NCBI RefSeq assembly: GCF_947387515.1
Contig: NZ_CANDOB010000004.1
Location: forward strand, 1-64,000
DNA length: 64,000 nucleotides
Origin: Alkalihalobacillus sp. CinArs1
GTDB taxonomy: Bacteria > Bacillota > Bacilli > Bacillales > Guptibacillaceae
Direction of reading: 5' to 3'
Part shown: positions 25,491-33,700 of the stretch, in pieces
Layout: every line of letters starts with the position of its first letter
How positions within the stretch are numbered: the first letter of the stretch is position 1
Program-made: the position numbers and the translations under genes
The notes under the pieces: generated by a model
What the model saw: only the letters and a program-made list of their open reading frames with translations
Told to the model about the DNA's origin: nothing
Database searches by the model: none

Positions 25491-25745
25491 ATGGCGTTCG
25501 AGTGTCCTCTTTGTAATAGTTATACATCTATCCAGCTTGCTTGTTCAACTTGCGGTAGTGCGCTTTTAGATAAGGGAAGGGAAGCGGATTATTATGATGA
25601 CTATAGTCCGTATGAATCGTTTGAATCAGTGAAGATGACGGACGGGTATGGATTAGATGAAAAGGACCATGAGTGTCCCCATGTTTTATCATGTCCAGAA
25701 TGTAGAACTTCTGTCGTCTATCTAATTGAAGAATGGATGATCTAA
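25491..25745 (+). CDS. Small zinc-ribbon protein (84 aa)
   Basis: An 84-residue protein with three CxxC-type pairs: CPLC (residues 5-8), CSTC (18-21) and CPEC (67-70). The first two probably form one zinc ribbon; a Cys-Pro-His (ECPHVLSC) precedes the third. The middle is acidic and Tyr-rich (READYYDDYSPYESFESV). The ATG at 25491 follows GAGGAGTGAT. I do not recognise the family. Its position right after the SASP suggests, weakly, a spore-stage role. It ends in a bidirectional terminator. Confidence 0.75.
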   Translation: MAFECPLCNSYTSIQLACSTCGSALLDKGREADYYDDYSPYESFESVKMTDGYGLDEKDHECPHVLSCPECRTSVVYLIEEWMI

Positions 25746-25776
25746 AAAGGAGCTGTCGTGATGACAGCTCCTTTTA
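25744..25776. terminator. Bidirectional terminator
   Basis: AAAAGGAGCTGTC gtgat GACAGCTCCTTTT between convergent genes; the stop of the minus-strand permease lies in its edge. Confidence 0.9.
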
Positions 25777-26433
25777 TGAGGATGGGATGTATAGGCGTTT
25801 CTCAAGAAAGCCTTGTATGAGATTGAGCACCGTTGTAAAGAACCAGTAGATGCATGCCGCCGTAAGCATGATCGGTAATACTTCATAACTAGATGCTGCT
25901 ATCTGGTCAGAGTTATAGGTAAGCTCAGATATTGTAATAACAGAGGCAAGAGAAGATGCCTTCACGATGTCGATCAAAGAATTCCACACGGGAGGGATGG
26001 CTCTTCTCCAAGCTTGAGGAATGATGATTTCTCTATAGATCAAGGACTTATTCATTCCAAGTGACATCGCTGCTTCCCATTGTCCTTTTGATAGCGATAG
26101 AATAGCTGCACGCAATGATTCCGATATATAAGCACCGAAGTGTAAAATGAGTCCAGTATACGCTGCTTGCCATGCAGTTAATTGAATGTCGACGGATACG
26201 AGTCCGAAGTACAAAATAAATAGTTGGATTAGCAATGGTGTGCCTCTAAAGAACGATACATATAGTTTAGCAAATCCGATTGCAATCTTTATTTTTGAGA
26301 TTCTAAGAAGTGCGATGATTAACCCGACGATGAGTGCACCGAAAATCGAGAAGAAGCTCAGCAAAAGGGTATTCTTTGCCCCATCTAATAGAAAGGGCAA
26401 AGCGTCCCATAATACGTTAGCTAGTTCACTCAC
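25774..26433 (-). CDS. Amino-acid ABC transporter permease
   Basis: A 219-residue polar amino-acid permease of the HisM/GlnP type, with about five helices and the ATPase-coupling EAA loop (EAAMSLGMNKSLIYREIIIPQAWRRAIPP). Its ATG overlaps the end of the binding-protein gene by 8 nt, so the two are translated together. The pair resembles B. subtilis YckA/YckB (permease and binding protein). As there, no ATPase gene is attached; the downstream end is a terminator. The transporter must borrow an ATPase from elsewhere. Confidence 0.93.
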   Translation of the reverse strand: MSELANVLWDALPFLLDGAKNTLLLSFFSIFGALIVGLIIALLRISKIKIAIGFAKLYVSFFRGTPLLIQLFILYFGLVSVDIQLTAWQAAYTGLILHFGAYISESLRAAILSLSKGQWEAAMSLGMNKSLIYREIIIPQAWRRAIPPVWNSLIDIVKASSLASVITISELTYNSDQIAASSYEVLPIMLTAACIYWFFTTVLNLIQGFLEKRLYIPSS

Positions 26434-27211
26434 TTACGTTCTCTCCGTCAAAATACTTAGCGGATATGTCTGCAAGTGTTCCATCTTCTTTCATTTCTTC
26501 AAGTGCACCATTAATTTTTTCAGCCAAGTCTTCTTTTCCTTTAGGTAATGCAAAGGCCATTTCTGTTTCATTAAACGTCTCGCCTACACCTTTTACATTA
26601 AATTCGGTTTTTGGAAGCTCAGTAAGGATGAACAGACGATCATTCATAGCTGCATCGATTCCACGTTTGTTACTTAGATCAGTTAAAGCTTGATTCGCAC
26701 CTTTGTAAATCTTTGTTTCTGCTCCAGCATCAATTGCTGCTTTTTCATAGTTACTACCCTGGGTTGTTCCAACCGTCTTTCCTTCTAAGTCGTCGATGCT
26801 CTTGATGTCTTCGTTATCGTTATGAACGATGACCTGTCCACCTGAAATGGTATATGGTGTCGTAAAGTCAAATTTCTCTTTACGTTCTTCGGTGATCGTG
26901 ACTTGGTTTGCGACCATATCGATTCGTTCTGTTTCTAGAGAAGAAAGAAGCCCTTTCCACTCGATCGCCTTAAATTCAGCTTCCATGTCGATACGCTTCG
27001 CAACTTCACGAGCTACTTCTACATCATATCCAGTGATCTCATTGTTTTCATCACGGTAGCTGAAAGGTGGGTAAGTCGCTTCAGTACCGATTAATAGTGT
27101 TTCCTTTTCACCACTCTCTTCTGACGTTTCTTTATTCTCACTATTTGCACCGCATGCAGCAAGTACGCCTAGAGTTAATACCAAAACAATTCCTAACCAT
27201 GTCTTTTTCAA
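26426..27211 (-). CDS. Amino-acid ABC transporter substrate-binding lipoprotein
   Basis: A 261-residue extracytoplasmic solute-binding protein of family 3. The signal peptide ends in the lipobox LGVLAAC (Cys near residue 20), and an acidic Ser/Glu linker follows. Ligand-site regions are GTEATYPPFSY, the TITEERKEKFDFTTPY loop and GTTQGSNYEKA. In this family these bind the alpha-carboxyl and amino groups of the amino acid; cystine, glutamine or another polar amino acid is possible, and the specificity is not readable. AAGGAGGAATT precedes the ATG. Confidence 0.93.
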   Translation of the reverse strand: MKKTWLGIVLVLTLGVLAACGANSENKETSEESGEKETLLIGTEATYPPFSYRDENNEITGYDVEVAREVAKRIDMEAEFKAIEWKGLLSSLETERIDMVANQVTITEERKEKFDFTTPYTISGGQVIVHNDNEDIKSIDDLEGKTVGTTQGSNYEKAAIDAGAETKIYKGANQALTDLSNKRGIDAAMNDRLFILTELPKTEFNVKGVGETFNETEMAFALPKGKEDLAEKINGALEEMKEDGTLADISAKYFDGENVSE

Positions 27212-27342
27212 ACTTAATTCCTCCTTAAATCCCTACAAAATTGATATGAATTACAGGTTTTATTTTAGTGAGCATTTGCTCTAAAGTCAATCATGAACCA
27301 TTATTAACTTTAAACCTTAAGTTCATGCAATTTATGGAAAAC

Positions 27343-27371
27343 AAAAAAGCACCCTCAGAGGGGTGCTTTCG
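27343..27371 (-). terminator. Terminator of msmX
   Basis: AAAGCACCCC / GGGTGCTTT read on the minus strand, followed by a T-run (TTTTTTGTTTT). Confidence 0.88.
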
Positions 27372-27379
27372 ATTTTAAA

Positions 27380-28477
27380 TTAATAAATACGCTGTTCTGT
27401 TTCTGTATCGAAGAAATGACATTTATTCATGTTTAGGGCAAGGTCGATGTGTTGACCACTATGAATATCAGAACGAGAATCGACACGTGCGATGAAATCT
27501 TGGTCAGCTACTTTTGAGTAGAGGTAAGTTTCGGCACCCATTAATTCTGCAACATCGATTGCTGCTTTGATCTTTGTATCTTGAGAAGATTCGATGAAAA
27601 CAGGCTCGTCATGAATATCTTCTGGACGGATACCAAGAAGGACTTCCTTATTCGTATAGCCGTTGTCACGTAACGTCTTCATTTTTCCTTCAGGCACTTT
27701 CACTCGAACATCGTTCATCGTGAAGTAGCCGTCTTCTAATTGGCCACGAAGGAAGTTCATTGCCGGAGACCCGATGAATCCACCTACAAAGACGTTATCA
27801 GGAGCATCATATACTTCTTTAGGTGAACCAACTTGTTGAATAACGCCGTCTTTCATAATGACGATTCGAGTTGCCATCGTCATCGCTTCCGTTTGGTCGT
27901 GCGTTACATAAATTGTAGTCGTTTGAAGGCGCTGGTGTAGTTTAGAAATTTCAGCACGCATCTGAACTCGTAACTTTGCATCAAGGTTAGAAAGAGGCTC
28001 ATCCATCAAGAATACTTGAGGATCACGTACGATTGCTCGTCCTAGTGCAACACGCTGACGCTGTCCACCGGAAAGTGCTTTTGGTTTACGATCGAGTAGG
28101 TTCTCAAGCCCAAGAATACGAGCAGCATCCATTACGCGACGCTCGATTTCTTTTTTGTCGAACTTACGAAGTTTTAGACCAAATGCCATATTGTCATATA
28201 CGTTCATATGCGGGTAAAGAGCATAGTTCTGGAAAACCATTGCGATATCTCGATCTTTTGGAGCAACGTCGTTCACGCGTCTATCACCGATAACGAGGTC
28301 TCCATCAGAGATATCTTCAAGTCCTGCGATCATACGTAGTGTTGTTGATTTACCACAACCTGATGGACCAACGAATACGATGAACTCTTTGTCTTGAATA
28401 TCAAGGTTAAAATCTTTTACAGCTTCGAATTTGTTATCATATCTTTTATAAATGTGATTCAACTTAATTTCAGCCAA
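27380..28477 (-). CDS. msmX: MsmX-like sugar ABC transporter ATPase
   Basis: A 365-residue ATPase of the MalK/UgpC/MsmX group, the same length as B. subtilis MsmX, which energises several carbohydrate ABC importers. Visible are Walker [12 protein letters not shown]-loop [18 protein letters not shown], signature [15 protein letters not shown], Walker [17 protein letters not shown] and the H-loop [10 protein letters not shown]-terminal TOBE-type regulatory domain follows. I set the start at the TTG at 28477 (AGGAGG at 7-nt spacing); 28 upstream codons are out of family. It has no sugar permeases nearby and sits next to a yxkF-like regulator, exactly as in B. subtilis. Confidence 0.95.
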   Translation of the reverse strand: MAEIKLNHIYKRYDNKFEAVKDFNLDIQDKEFIVFVGPSGCGKSTTLRMIAGLEDISDGDLVIGDRRVNDVAPKDRDIAMVFQNYALYPHMNVYDNMAFGLKLRKFDKKEIERRVMDAARILGLENLLDRKPKALSGGQRQRVALGRAIVRDPQVFLMDEPLSNLDAKLRVQMRAEISKLHQRLQTTTIYVTHDQTEAMTMATRIVIMKDGVIQQVGSPKEVYDAPDNVFVGGFIGSPAMNFLRGQLEDGYFTMNDVRVKVPEGKMKTLRDNGYTNKEVLLGIRPEDIHDEPVFIESSQDTKIKAAIDVAELMGAETYLYSKVADQDFIARVDSRSDIHSGQHIDLALNMNKCHFFDTETEQRIY

Positions 28478-28601
28478 TGTTATGCCTCCTAGTAAGTGAA
28501 GTGCTTTTGATAGTTCTAAGTGTACGTTATGAAAACGCTGTCGTAAATTGGGAGGCTGCACAAAAATTGATAGCTGTTTTGTGCAAAATGAACGAATGGC
28601 A

Positions 28602-28629
28602 CAAAAAAACTGCGTCGCTTAACGCAGTT
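28602..28629 (-). terminator. Terminator of the yxkF-like gene
   Basis: AACTGCG / CGCAGTT stem, read on minus, followed by seven T. The stop codon lies in the loop. Confidence 0.82.
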
Positions 28630-29503
28630 CGTAAGTAAGAAGAGCCAAGTAAACCATAACGGCTCCTTTGAAGGATTTAACGTCGATCCCGGTTCGTTCT
28701 ATGAATTTATCTACTCGGTATTGCAAGCTGTTTCTATGTACGTAAAGCTGTTTAGAAGCCATGGTGATGTTTAAGTTCGCTTCTAAATAAGCACGAATGC
28801 TTTTCAGTAATTCAGCGTCTTCACTCACAGGTTCAATCAAGGTTTTTATATAGTGAATTGTTTCCTTACTTGCTTCACTAAATAAGATTGCCGGTACAAT
28901 AGCAGGTTGAGTGAACACCAATTGAGATGGTATAAGTTTTATGCCAGAAGTGAACCATCTCTTCTCAGTTTGATACGTATTCAGTAAGTTCGATGGGGTA
29001 GTGTCTTCAATAACCTGCCCAACGAAAAGAGACATCTCGATAAAAAAGTCGGCGGTTAACGCTGCTGCCATTTGTTCCAATTCTTCAACGAGCTGTTCGC
29101 CTTCAGTATTTTCTTGGACCATAAGACCCTCTTTTTCATTTTTAAAAAGAAAAATGACTTCAGTGGAGAATAAACCTATCATCGCTTCTTTAAATTCAGT
29201 AAAGTCGGAGGGAACTTCTTTTAAATGAAAATGAATGTATCTTACTGGTTTCTCGGTTACTGTGGAAACGTCAAGATTCTCATCGAAAAGGACAGATACC
29301 CACTTTTGTTGAACAGGATCTTCCATGTCGCTGTCAACCTCGTGATAAAAGAGGGTGCAAAGAAGCATATGTTCTTCATCTGAGAGGCGTGCTTTTCGAA
29401 CTCCGAAGCGCTCTCCACCAGCTGTTTTGTACCAATAGTATCGTTCAGGTTGTTCAGATGTAACTGCATAATCTTCACCATATAGTTCTGATAAATTGTT
29501 CAT
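28619..29503 (-). CDS. yxkF: PucR/CdaR-type helix-turn-helix protein (YxkF-like)
   Basis: A 294-residue protein whose last 60 residues form the PucR C-terminal winged helix-turn-helix (NLNITMASKQLYVHRNSLQYRVDKFIERTGIDV). The N-terminal 220 residues are not a recognised sensor. B. subtilis YxkF has this size and lies next to msmX, so I use that name. It may control sugar-transport ATPase expression, but the intergenic terminator means msmX has its own promoter. CAGGAGGTT-like site (AAGGAGGTTCAG) precedes the ATG. Confidence 0.85.
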   Translation of the reverse strand: MNNLSELYGEDYAVTSEQPERYYWYKTAGGERFGVRKARLSDEEHMLLCTLFYHEVDSDMEDPVQQKWVSVLFDENLDVSTVTEKPVRYIHFHLKEVPSDFTEFKEAMIGLFSTEVIFLFKNEKEGLMVQENTEGEQLVEELEQMAAALTADFFIEMSLFVGQVIEDTTPSNLLNTYQTEKRWFTSGIKLIPSQLVFTQPAIVPAILFSEASKETIHYIKTLIEPVSEDAELLKSIRAYLEANLNITMASKQLYVHRNSLQYRVDKFIERTGIDVKSFKGAVMVYLALLTYELR

Positions 29504-29533
29504 TTTCTGAACCTCCTTAAGGCCTTCAATAAG

Positions 29534-29562
29534 AAAGAACCCCTGTACATAGCAGAGGTTCT
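29534..29562 (-). terminator. Terminator of the 60-aa gene
   Basis: GAACCTCTG / CAGGGGTTC stem read on minus with TTTCTT after it. Confidence 0.65.
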
Positions 29563-29583
29563 CATTATTATACCATCAAGATA

Positions 29584-29766
29584 CTATCCGTCACATCGAT
29601 GTGGTGGTTCTTGTTCCATGACTGGTATCGCTTCTTCGATTTGGGCTTGTCTATAGCTTTGATGAACAGCTCCACCAGCCATTCCTTCATTCACCATCCG
29701 GTCAATATCCATGTCGAACTTGTCTCGACCCTCGTACTGTGATCCTTCAGTTTGCTTTTTCGGCAT
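29584..29766 (-). CDS. Small hydrophilic protein (60 aa), unknown
   Basis: A 60-residue acidic, Gln/Glu-rich protein with no hydrophobic segment. It opens MPKKQTEGSQYEGRDKF, has a small Gly/Ala patch (GMAGGAV) and ends EPPHRCDG with one Cys. The ATG lies about 11 nt after GGGAG, and that ribosome site is part of a perfect 7-bp inverted repeat (29780-29800). It is next to yheE, in the region of the coat-associated yheC/D cluster. Not recognised; a spore-related role is an inference from place only. Confidence 0.65.
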   Translation of the reverse strand: MPKKQTEGSQYEGRDKFDMDIDRMVNEGMAGGAVHQSYRQAQIEEAIPVMEQEPPHRCDG

Positions 29767-29777
29767 CGCTTTTTCAA

Positions 29778-29800
29778 CTCCCTATAAAGGTTCTATAGGG
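29778..29800 (-). promoter_or_regulatory. Inverted repeat overlapping a ribosome site
   Basis: CCCTATA (29780-29786) and TATAGGG (29794-29800) are perfect complements with a 7-nt loop. On the minus strand the 3' arm supplies three of the five bases of the GGGAG Shine-Dalgarno for the gene starting at 29766. It could act as an RNA hairpin or as a protein operator. Confidence 0.45.
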
Positions 29801-29821
29801 TTAGTATGCGTTGGAAAGAAG

Positions 29822-30046
29822 CTATTTATTAGTTGAGTTTTCATAAACGTGAAAGAGCATCAGTTCATGAATTTGAGATTGTAGTTTCTTTTTATCTTCT
29901 TCTTTAGGTGATGGTTCAAACCAGTCGAATTCTCCGTTGTGAAGGTAGAGTGAACGATAATAAGTCCCTTGATAAAAGAAGGAGATTTCCCATTTCGTCT
30001 TACGAACTTTTGGTCCTATTTGTTTATATTGAAAATGCGATAACAT
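29822..30046 (-). CDS. yheE: YheE-like protein (DUF5342)
   Basis: A 74-residue soluble protein matching the YheE family in length, opening (MLSHFQYKQIGPK) and place directly after the yheC/D genes. It is rich in aromatic residues (WEISFFYQGTYYRSLYLHNGEFDWFEP), which suggests a small beta-barrel-like fold, and the end is a charged helix. No function is known. GGGGGAG lies before the ATG. The 49-bp gap to the last ATP-grasp gene has no terminator, so it is probably the last or next-to-last gene of that operon. Confidence 0.8.
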   Translation of the reverse strand: MLSHFQYKQIGPKVRKTKWEISFFYQGTYYRSLYLHNGEFDWFEPSPKEEDKKKLQSQIHELMLFHVYENSTNK

Positions 30047-30095
30047 CTAAACTCCCCCTATTTGAAAACGCTTTTTTCTATCATACCACATCAAG

Positions 30096-31262
30096 CTAAT
30101 ACGCTGAAAACGTGCGGAACGTAGAAATAAGGGAAGACATCGAAGCTCTGTGGATGGTCGGTTCGTCAAAACGCATAGGTTTGGCATTCACTTCAAAAAT
30201 CCATAGCTGTCCATTATCATCCTTTCCAATATCCATTGAAAGCTCAGCGAAAAACCCTTCTTTCTTAAGAAGTGATGCAGTAGAAATAGCTAACTGGTTG
30301 ATCTTTTCTTCATCCATAGGTTTCGCAATTTTTGTGAAAGACAGGATGCGTCCACCTCTTGGAACGTGGGTTGTTAAACGGCTTTTGTGATTTGCACGTA
30401 TTCCAATTCCAGTCACGGACCAGTCGTCAAAAGGTCTTTGGAGCAAAACTCTGAAATCATATCGATAGCTGCCATGCGTGCAAAGTGAGACAGCTTTTTG
30501 GATTAAATACACTTCTTTAAGGAGTGGTTTCAAATAGGTATTAAGGTCGTTAACCGTTTCAAACAAATGTGTCTTTTCATGGTCACTATATTTGTATGCA
30601 TTCGTGATTTTCTCGAGCTTAAAGATGCCGTGACCTTTACTTCCTGCAGAAGGTTTGCAGTATGCGATTGGGTGTTGTTGTAGGAAAGGTTCTAGTGTGT
30701 CTTTTGTCAGAATTTCTGTAGGTGGCAAATGTGGTTTCAATTCTTCATGGGTTTTTAGAAGCTCGTATAGGTCCGCTTTATTTAAAAAACGCTTGTTGAA
30801 GTATGGAATCTTCTTTTTATCTAAATAATTCAGTATGTTGGTTACTGACATAGAACGTTCTTCATCTCGATTTGGAATTCTGTTATAGACGATGTTCGGA
30901 TAAGGGAACCGATAACCTGTCCATTTTTGTGTTATTTCATCAAAGATATAACCTAGGATATCGTTCTTATAAAAACTGCTAGGAGTGAAAACGAAAGATA
31001 AACCACCTTGTTTGGTGATCTCTTTTTGAATCGAATGGAAGATCGCTGCATTTCCACTAAAGTGGTGGTTTGCATTATCTCCAGCAAGAATACCAACCAA
31101 AGGGCGAATGCCGTTTTTACTTGAGTAGATCTTGATGATCGATTTAGCAAGTTTAGTTGAAGGGGGGAAGAGCGGACGTTGCTCATTCCCCCAATATAAT
31201 GTTTGATACGTACTTCTTTGAGACCATCTTTTCGTTTCATCATCATAATATAGCGTGATCAT
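30096..31262 (-). CDS. YheC/YheD-family ATP-grasp protein, copy 4 (short)
   Basis: A 388-residue ATP-grasp protein of the endospore coat-associated YheC/YheD family. ATP-grasp enzymes join a carboxylate to an amine or thiol through an acylphosphate; the substrates here are unknown. ATP-binding and catalytic motifs look intact: YCKPSAGSKGHGI (near 200), YRYDFRVLLQ, a Gly-rich loop HVPRGGRIL and the metal-binding IFEVNAKPMRF at the end. It has a reduced N-terminal region compared with copies 1 and 3. Its ATG overlaps the stop of copy 3 (ATGA), so the four copies form one translationally coupled operon. Confidence 0.93.
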   Translation of the reverse strand: MITLYYDDETKRWSQRSTYQTLYWGNEQRPLFPPSTKLAKSIIKIYSSKNGIRPLVGILAGDNANHHFSGNAAIFHSIQKEITKQGGLSFVFTPSSFYKNDILGYIFDEITQKWTGYRFPYPNIVYNRIPNRDEERSMSVTNILNYLDKKKIPYFNKRFLNKADLYELLKTHEELKPHLPPTEILTKDTLEPFLQQHPIAYCKPSAGSKGHGIFKLEKITNAYKYSDHEKTHLFETVNDLNTYLKPLLKEVYLIQKAVSLCTHGSYRYDFRVLLQRPFDDWSVTGIGIRANHKSRLTTHVPRGGRILSFTKIAKPMDEEKINQLAISTASLLKKEGFFAELSMDIGKDDNGQLWIFEVNAKPMRFDEPTIHRASMSSLISTFRTFSAY

Positions 31263-32638
31263 CTGTGGTGAACCAGAGCTTTTTCAATTGCAGATTTAGC
31301 AAGGTGTATCGCGTATTCCATCGGAAGAACCCGTGTACTCATTTCTTCTGCCTTCAATCTTTTATGACCAAATATACTTCTTCCTGGCTTTGAATTTGCC
31401 TCAAACAGATAGATCTCATCGTTTTTGGTAATACCGAGGTCGAAACCAAACTCTCCGATGAAACCAGGTATTTTATCATCGAGTGAATGACTAAGTTTTA
31501 ATGCTGCTTCACTCAATGATTTTTCATAATCTTTACTAAAACCGTAATCTGTAACGAGTTCATTTAAGGTTTTTACTGTGCCTTCAGATGACGTGTGAGT
31601 CGTTAAACTGCCTTCTCCAGCAATTTTTGCAGCGATCGCACTAACTTCCCATTTCCCATCCTTGTTCTTATTTGTATGAACACGGTAATCCATTGGCCTC
31701 TGATTAATTTTATGAAGGTCGATTCCTTGTTGAACAATGAATCCATCTAATTTCCCAGAAGGATACTGTTGTTTGATTAATCTTGATAGTGAGCTATAGC
31801 TCCTTAGTCTGTTTTCTTTGCCAGTTCGGAAGCGACAATAGTAATAATTTTCGTTAGCCGGCTTAAGGATTTGCTGGATCCCTAAACCAAGACTACCGTT
31901 AGCTGGCTTAATATAGATCTGTTCATACTCTTCTAGCATCTTTGCGAGGGTTTCTTGTTTTGGATTGAGTATCGTTCCTGGTAAATAGTGACGAACGGCA
32001 TCATCTTCCTGTAATTTCTCAAACACCTTCCATTTATCAAAAAAGCTAGGGTTGAACCACGGGATCAAATACTGAGATTGTAGCTTGTGCCTTGTAGATG
32101 CCACTTGTTCTAGGGATTCTGAGCTTCGATTCGGCAGCCGATCATACACCACGTCAGGAAGCGGGACTTTCACTTGTTTCCAACCCTTTTTGTTATACAT
32201 GAGTCCTTTGATCGACTGATCCTTAAAGTCCACTTGATGCGCACCAAAGACAAAGGCAAAAGCACCGCATTTCCTCGCTGCAGTCATTAGCTTCGCAAAG
32301 TACATGCTTCGTTCACCGATCGGACGCATACTATCTTTTGTAAAGCCAGCTGTGAATACTCCGATAAGAGGACCAATATGAAGAGAGTCTCCATGTTGAA
32401 ATAGGTGAACAGAAGTTTTCTCAGGGATACCGAGTATCTTCCACAAATCTTCAGACATCATATATTCTTCCTTGTTGTCTGGGTGTGGAGACACAGCGCA
32501 AAAAGATGTCCTCGTGCCAAAACAAAGCTTGTTAGGAAAGGAGACCCTTTCAACATACGACTTAAACGTTGAGGGGGGAACATACAAACACCCAGAAGAT
32601 GTGGTGTCTTTTGTTAAAGGACATGGATCTGTCATCAT
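31259..32638 (-). CDS. YheC/YheD-family ATP-grasp protein, copy 3 (long)
   Basis: A 459-residue member with an extra N-terminal domain of about 90 residues that ends at GPLIGVFTAGF, as in copy 1. The ATP-grasp core has YIKPANGSLGLGI, YRVHTNK and LFEANSKPGRSIF. The start is the ATG at 32638 (AAAGGGG 7 nt upstream), which overlaps the TGA of copy 2. The frame open further upstream reads only the other gene's sequence. With copy 4 it repeats the long-short order of copies 1 and 2. B. subtilis YheD forms rings around the forespore, so a coat or mother-cell site is likely (family knowledge). Confidence 0.93.
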   Translation of the reverse strand: MMTDPCPLTKDTTSSGCLYVPPSTFKSYVERVSFPNKLCFGTRTSFCAVSPHPDNKEEYMMSEDLWKILGIPEKTSVHLFQHGDSLHIGPLIGVFTAGFTKDSMRPIGERSMYFAKLMTAARKCGAFAFVFGAHQVDFKDQSIKGLMYNKKGWKQVKVPLPDVVYDRLPNRSSESLEQVASTRHKLQSQYLIPWFNPSFFDKWKVFEKLQEDDAVRHYLPGTILNPKQETLAKMLEEYEQIYIKPANGSLGLGIQQILKPANENYYYCRFRTGKENRLRSYSSLSRLIKQQYPSGKLDGFIVQQGIDLHKINQRPMDYRVHTNKNKDGKWEVSAIAAKIAGEGSLTTHTSSEGTVKTLNELVTDYGFSKDYEKSLSEAALKLSHSLDDKIPGFIGEFGFDLGITKNDEIYLFEANSKPGRSIFGHKRLKAEEMSTRVLPMEYAIHLAKSAIEKALVHHR

Positions 32639-33687
32639 TTGTTTACCCCTTTCTTTTGAGATTGGAGGTATCGACAGTATTGAAAAGGAAGGAGGTGGAG
32701 ATCTTGTTTGTTTTGAAGTATAGAGTGTCCTGGTTTTGAATTGGCTTCTAGAAGCCAAACATGTCCTGTTTGATCAATACCAAAGTCGAGTCCAAGCTCA
32801 AATTTAGGTGGAAAATGCAGCTCTAACAGTCTAGCTGCTCTTAAGGAAAGCTCAGAAATCTTTTCATCTGCTCTTGCTAGAAGGTCTTTACTTAAGCCAA
32901 GGTCAGCGTATGGTTTAATCACTCCGCCACTATGAAGGTTTGAAACGAACGAATGAGGCAATCCAACCCGCGTTCCTCGACCAAGCTCCTTCCATAGATC
33001 CGCTTGTTTTTTCATCACCACTCTTCGGTCAAATGGACGACCATTTTGATCTCGGAGATGAAGCATCTCCTGTGCCATATACTCCTTTTTTGAAAGTAAG
33101 TTCTCAATGAAAGTATGAAAAGACCTTGTTGTATCATAATTATGACGGTGAATGTCTCCTTTATGATTGATTATCAAATGAAAAACGTCATCACGCTGTG
33201 TGATATGGACCAGGCCATTCCCTTGAGATCCAGTAATGGGCTTTAATAACAGTTCCGCTTTCTCATCTAATAAGCTTCGAATGACTTTCATAGCCGTTCG
33301 ATGGTTAAGCTGAAACGTTAGAGGAAGGTGTTCGTTCAAATCACTGTCGTTTTTTAGAACGCTATGAACAGCCCACTTCCCTGGCAAGCCATATCCAAGG
33401 AAAACGGTGTTCGAGTATTGTTTGAGCTCTTTAATGAACGTAAGGGATTGCTCTGTTGGAGCTGTATGGAAGCAACGGTCATAGATAAAATTTGGAACTT
33501 CAAATGTCGCTTTCCTCCATCGATCATGACCATGATCGTAGTGTAATCCTTGAAGGGTCGATCGTAAATGCCCACTTGGTTGAAATCGAAACACCATAAA
33601 ACCACAGGTCGTACCAGCTCTTGCGAGTTCACGCATATACCGCTTCTCATGCCGAAATGAGGTTTGCATGATTCCGAGAGTAGCCAT
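32635..33687 (-). CDS. YheC/YheD-family ATP-grasp protein, copy 2 (short)
   Basis: A 350-residue member, the shortest of the four, with almost no N-terminal domain: it opens MATLGIMQTSFRHEKRYM and goes straight into the core. Motifs present are LLKPITGSQGNGL, FDRRVVMKK, the Gly loop NLHSGGVIKP and LLEANSKPGHSIL. The ATG at 33687 is 13 nt after the stop of copy 1, with GAGAGGTGA upstream, and the stop overlaps the start of copy 3. All catalytic motifs are retained, so it is not a decaying duplicate. Confidence 0.92.
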   Translation of the reverse strand: MATLGIMQTSFRHEKRYMRELARAGTTCGFMVFRFQPSGHLRSTLQGLHYDHGHDRWRKATFEVPNFIYDRCFHTAPTEQSLTFIKELKQYSNTVFLGYGLPGKWAVHSVLKNDSDLNEHLPLTFQLNHRTAMKVIRSLLDEKAELLLKPITGSQGNGLVHITQRDDVFHLIINHKGDIHRHNYDTTRSFHTFIENLLSKKEYMAQEMLHLRDQNGRPFDRRVVMKKQADLWKELGRGTRVGLPHSFVSNLHSGGVIKPYADLGLSKDLLARADEKISELSLRAARLLELHFPPKFELGLDFGIDQTGHVWLLEANSKPGHSILQNKQDLHLLPFQYCRYLQSQKKGVNK

Positions 33688-33700
33688 TTCTTCACCTCTC

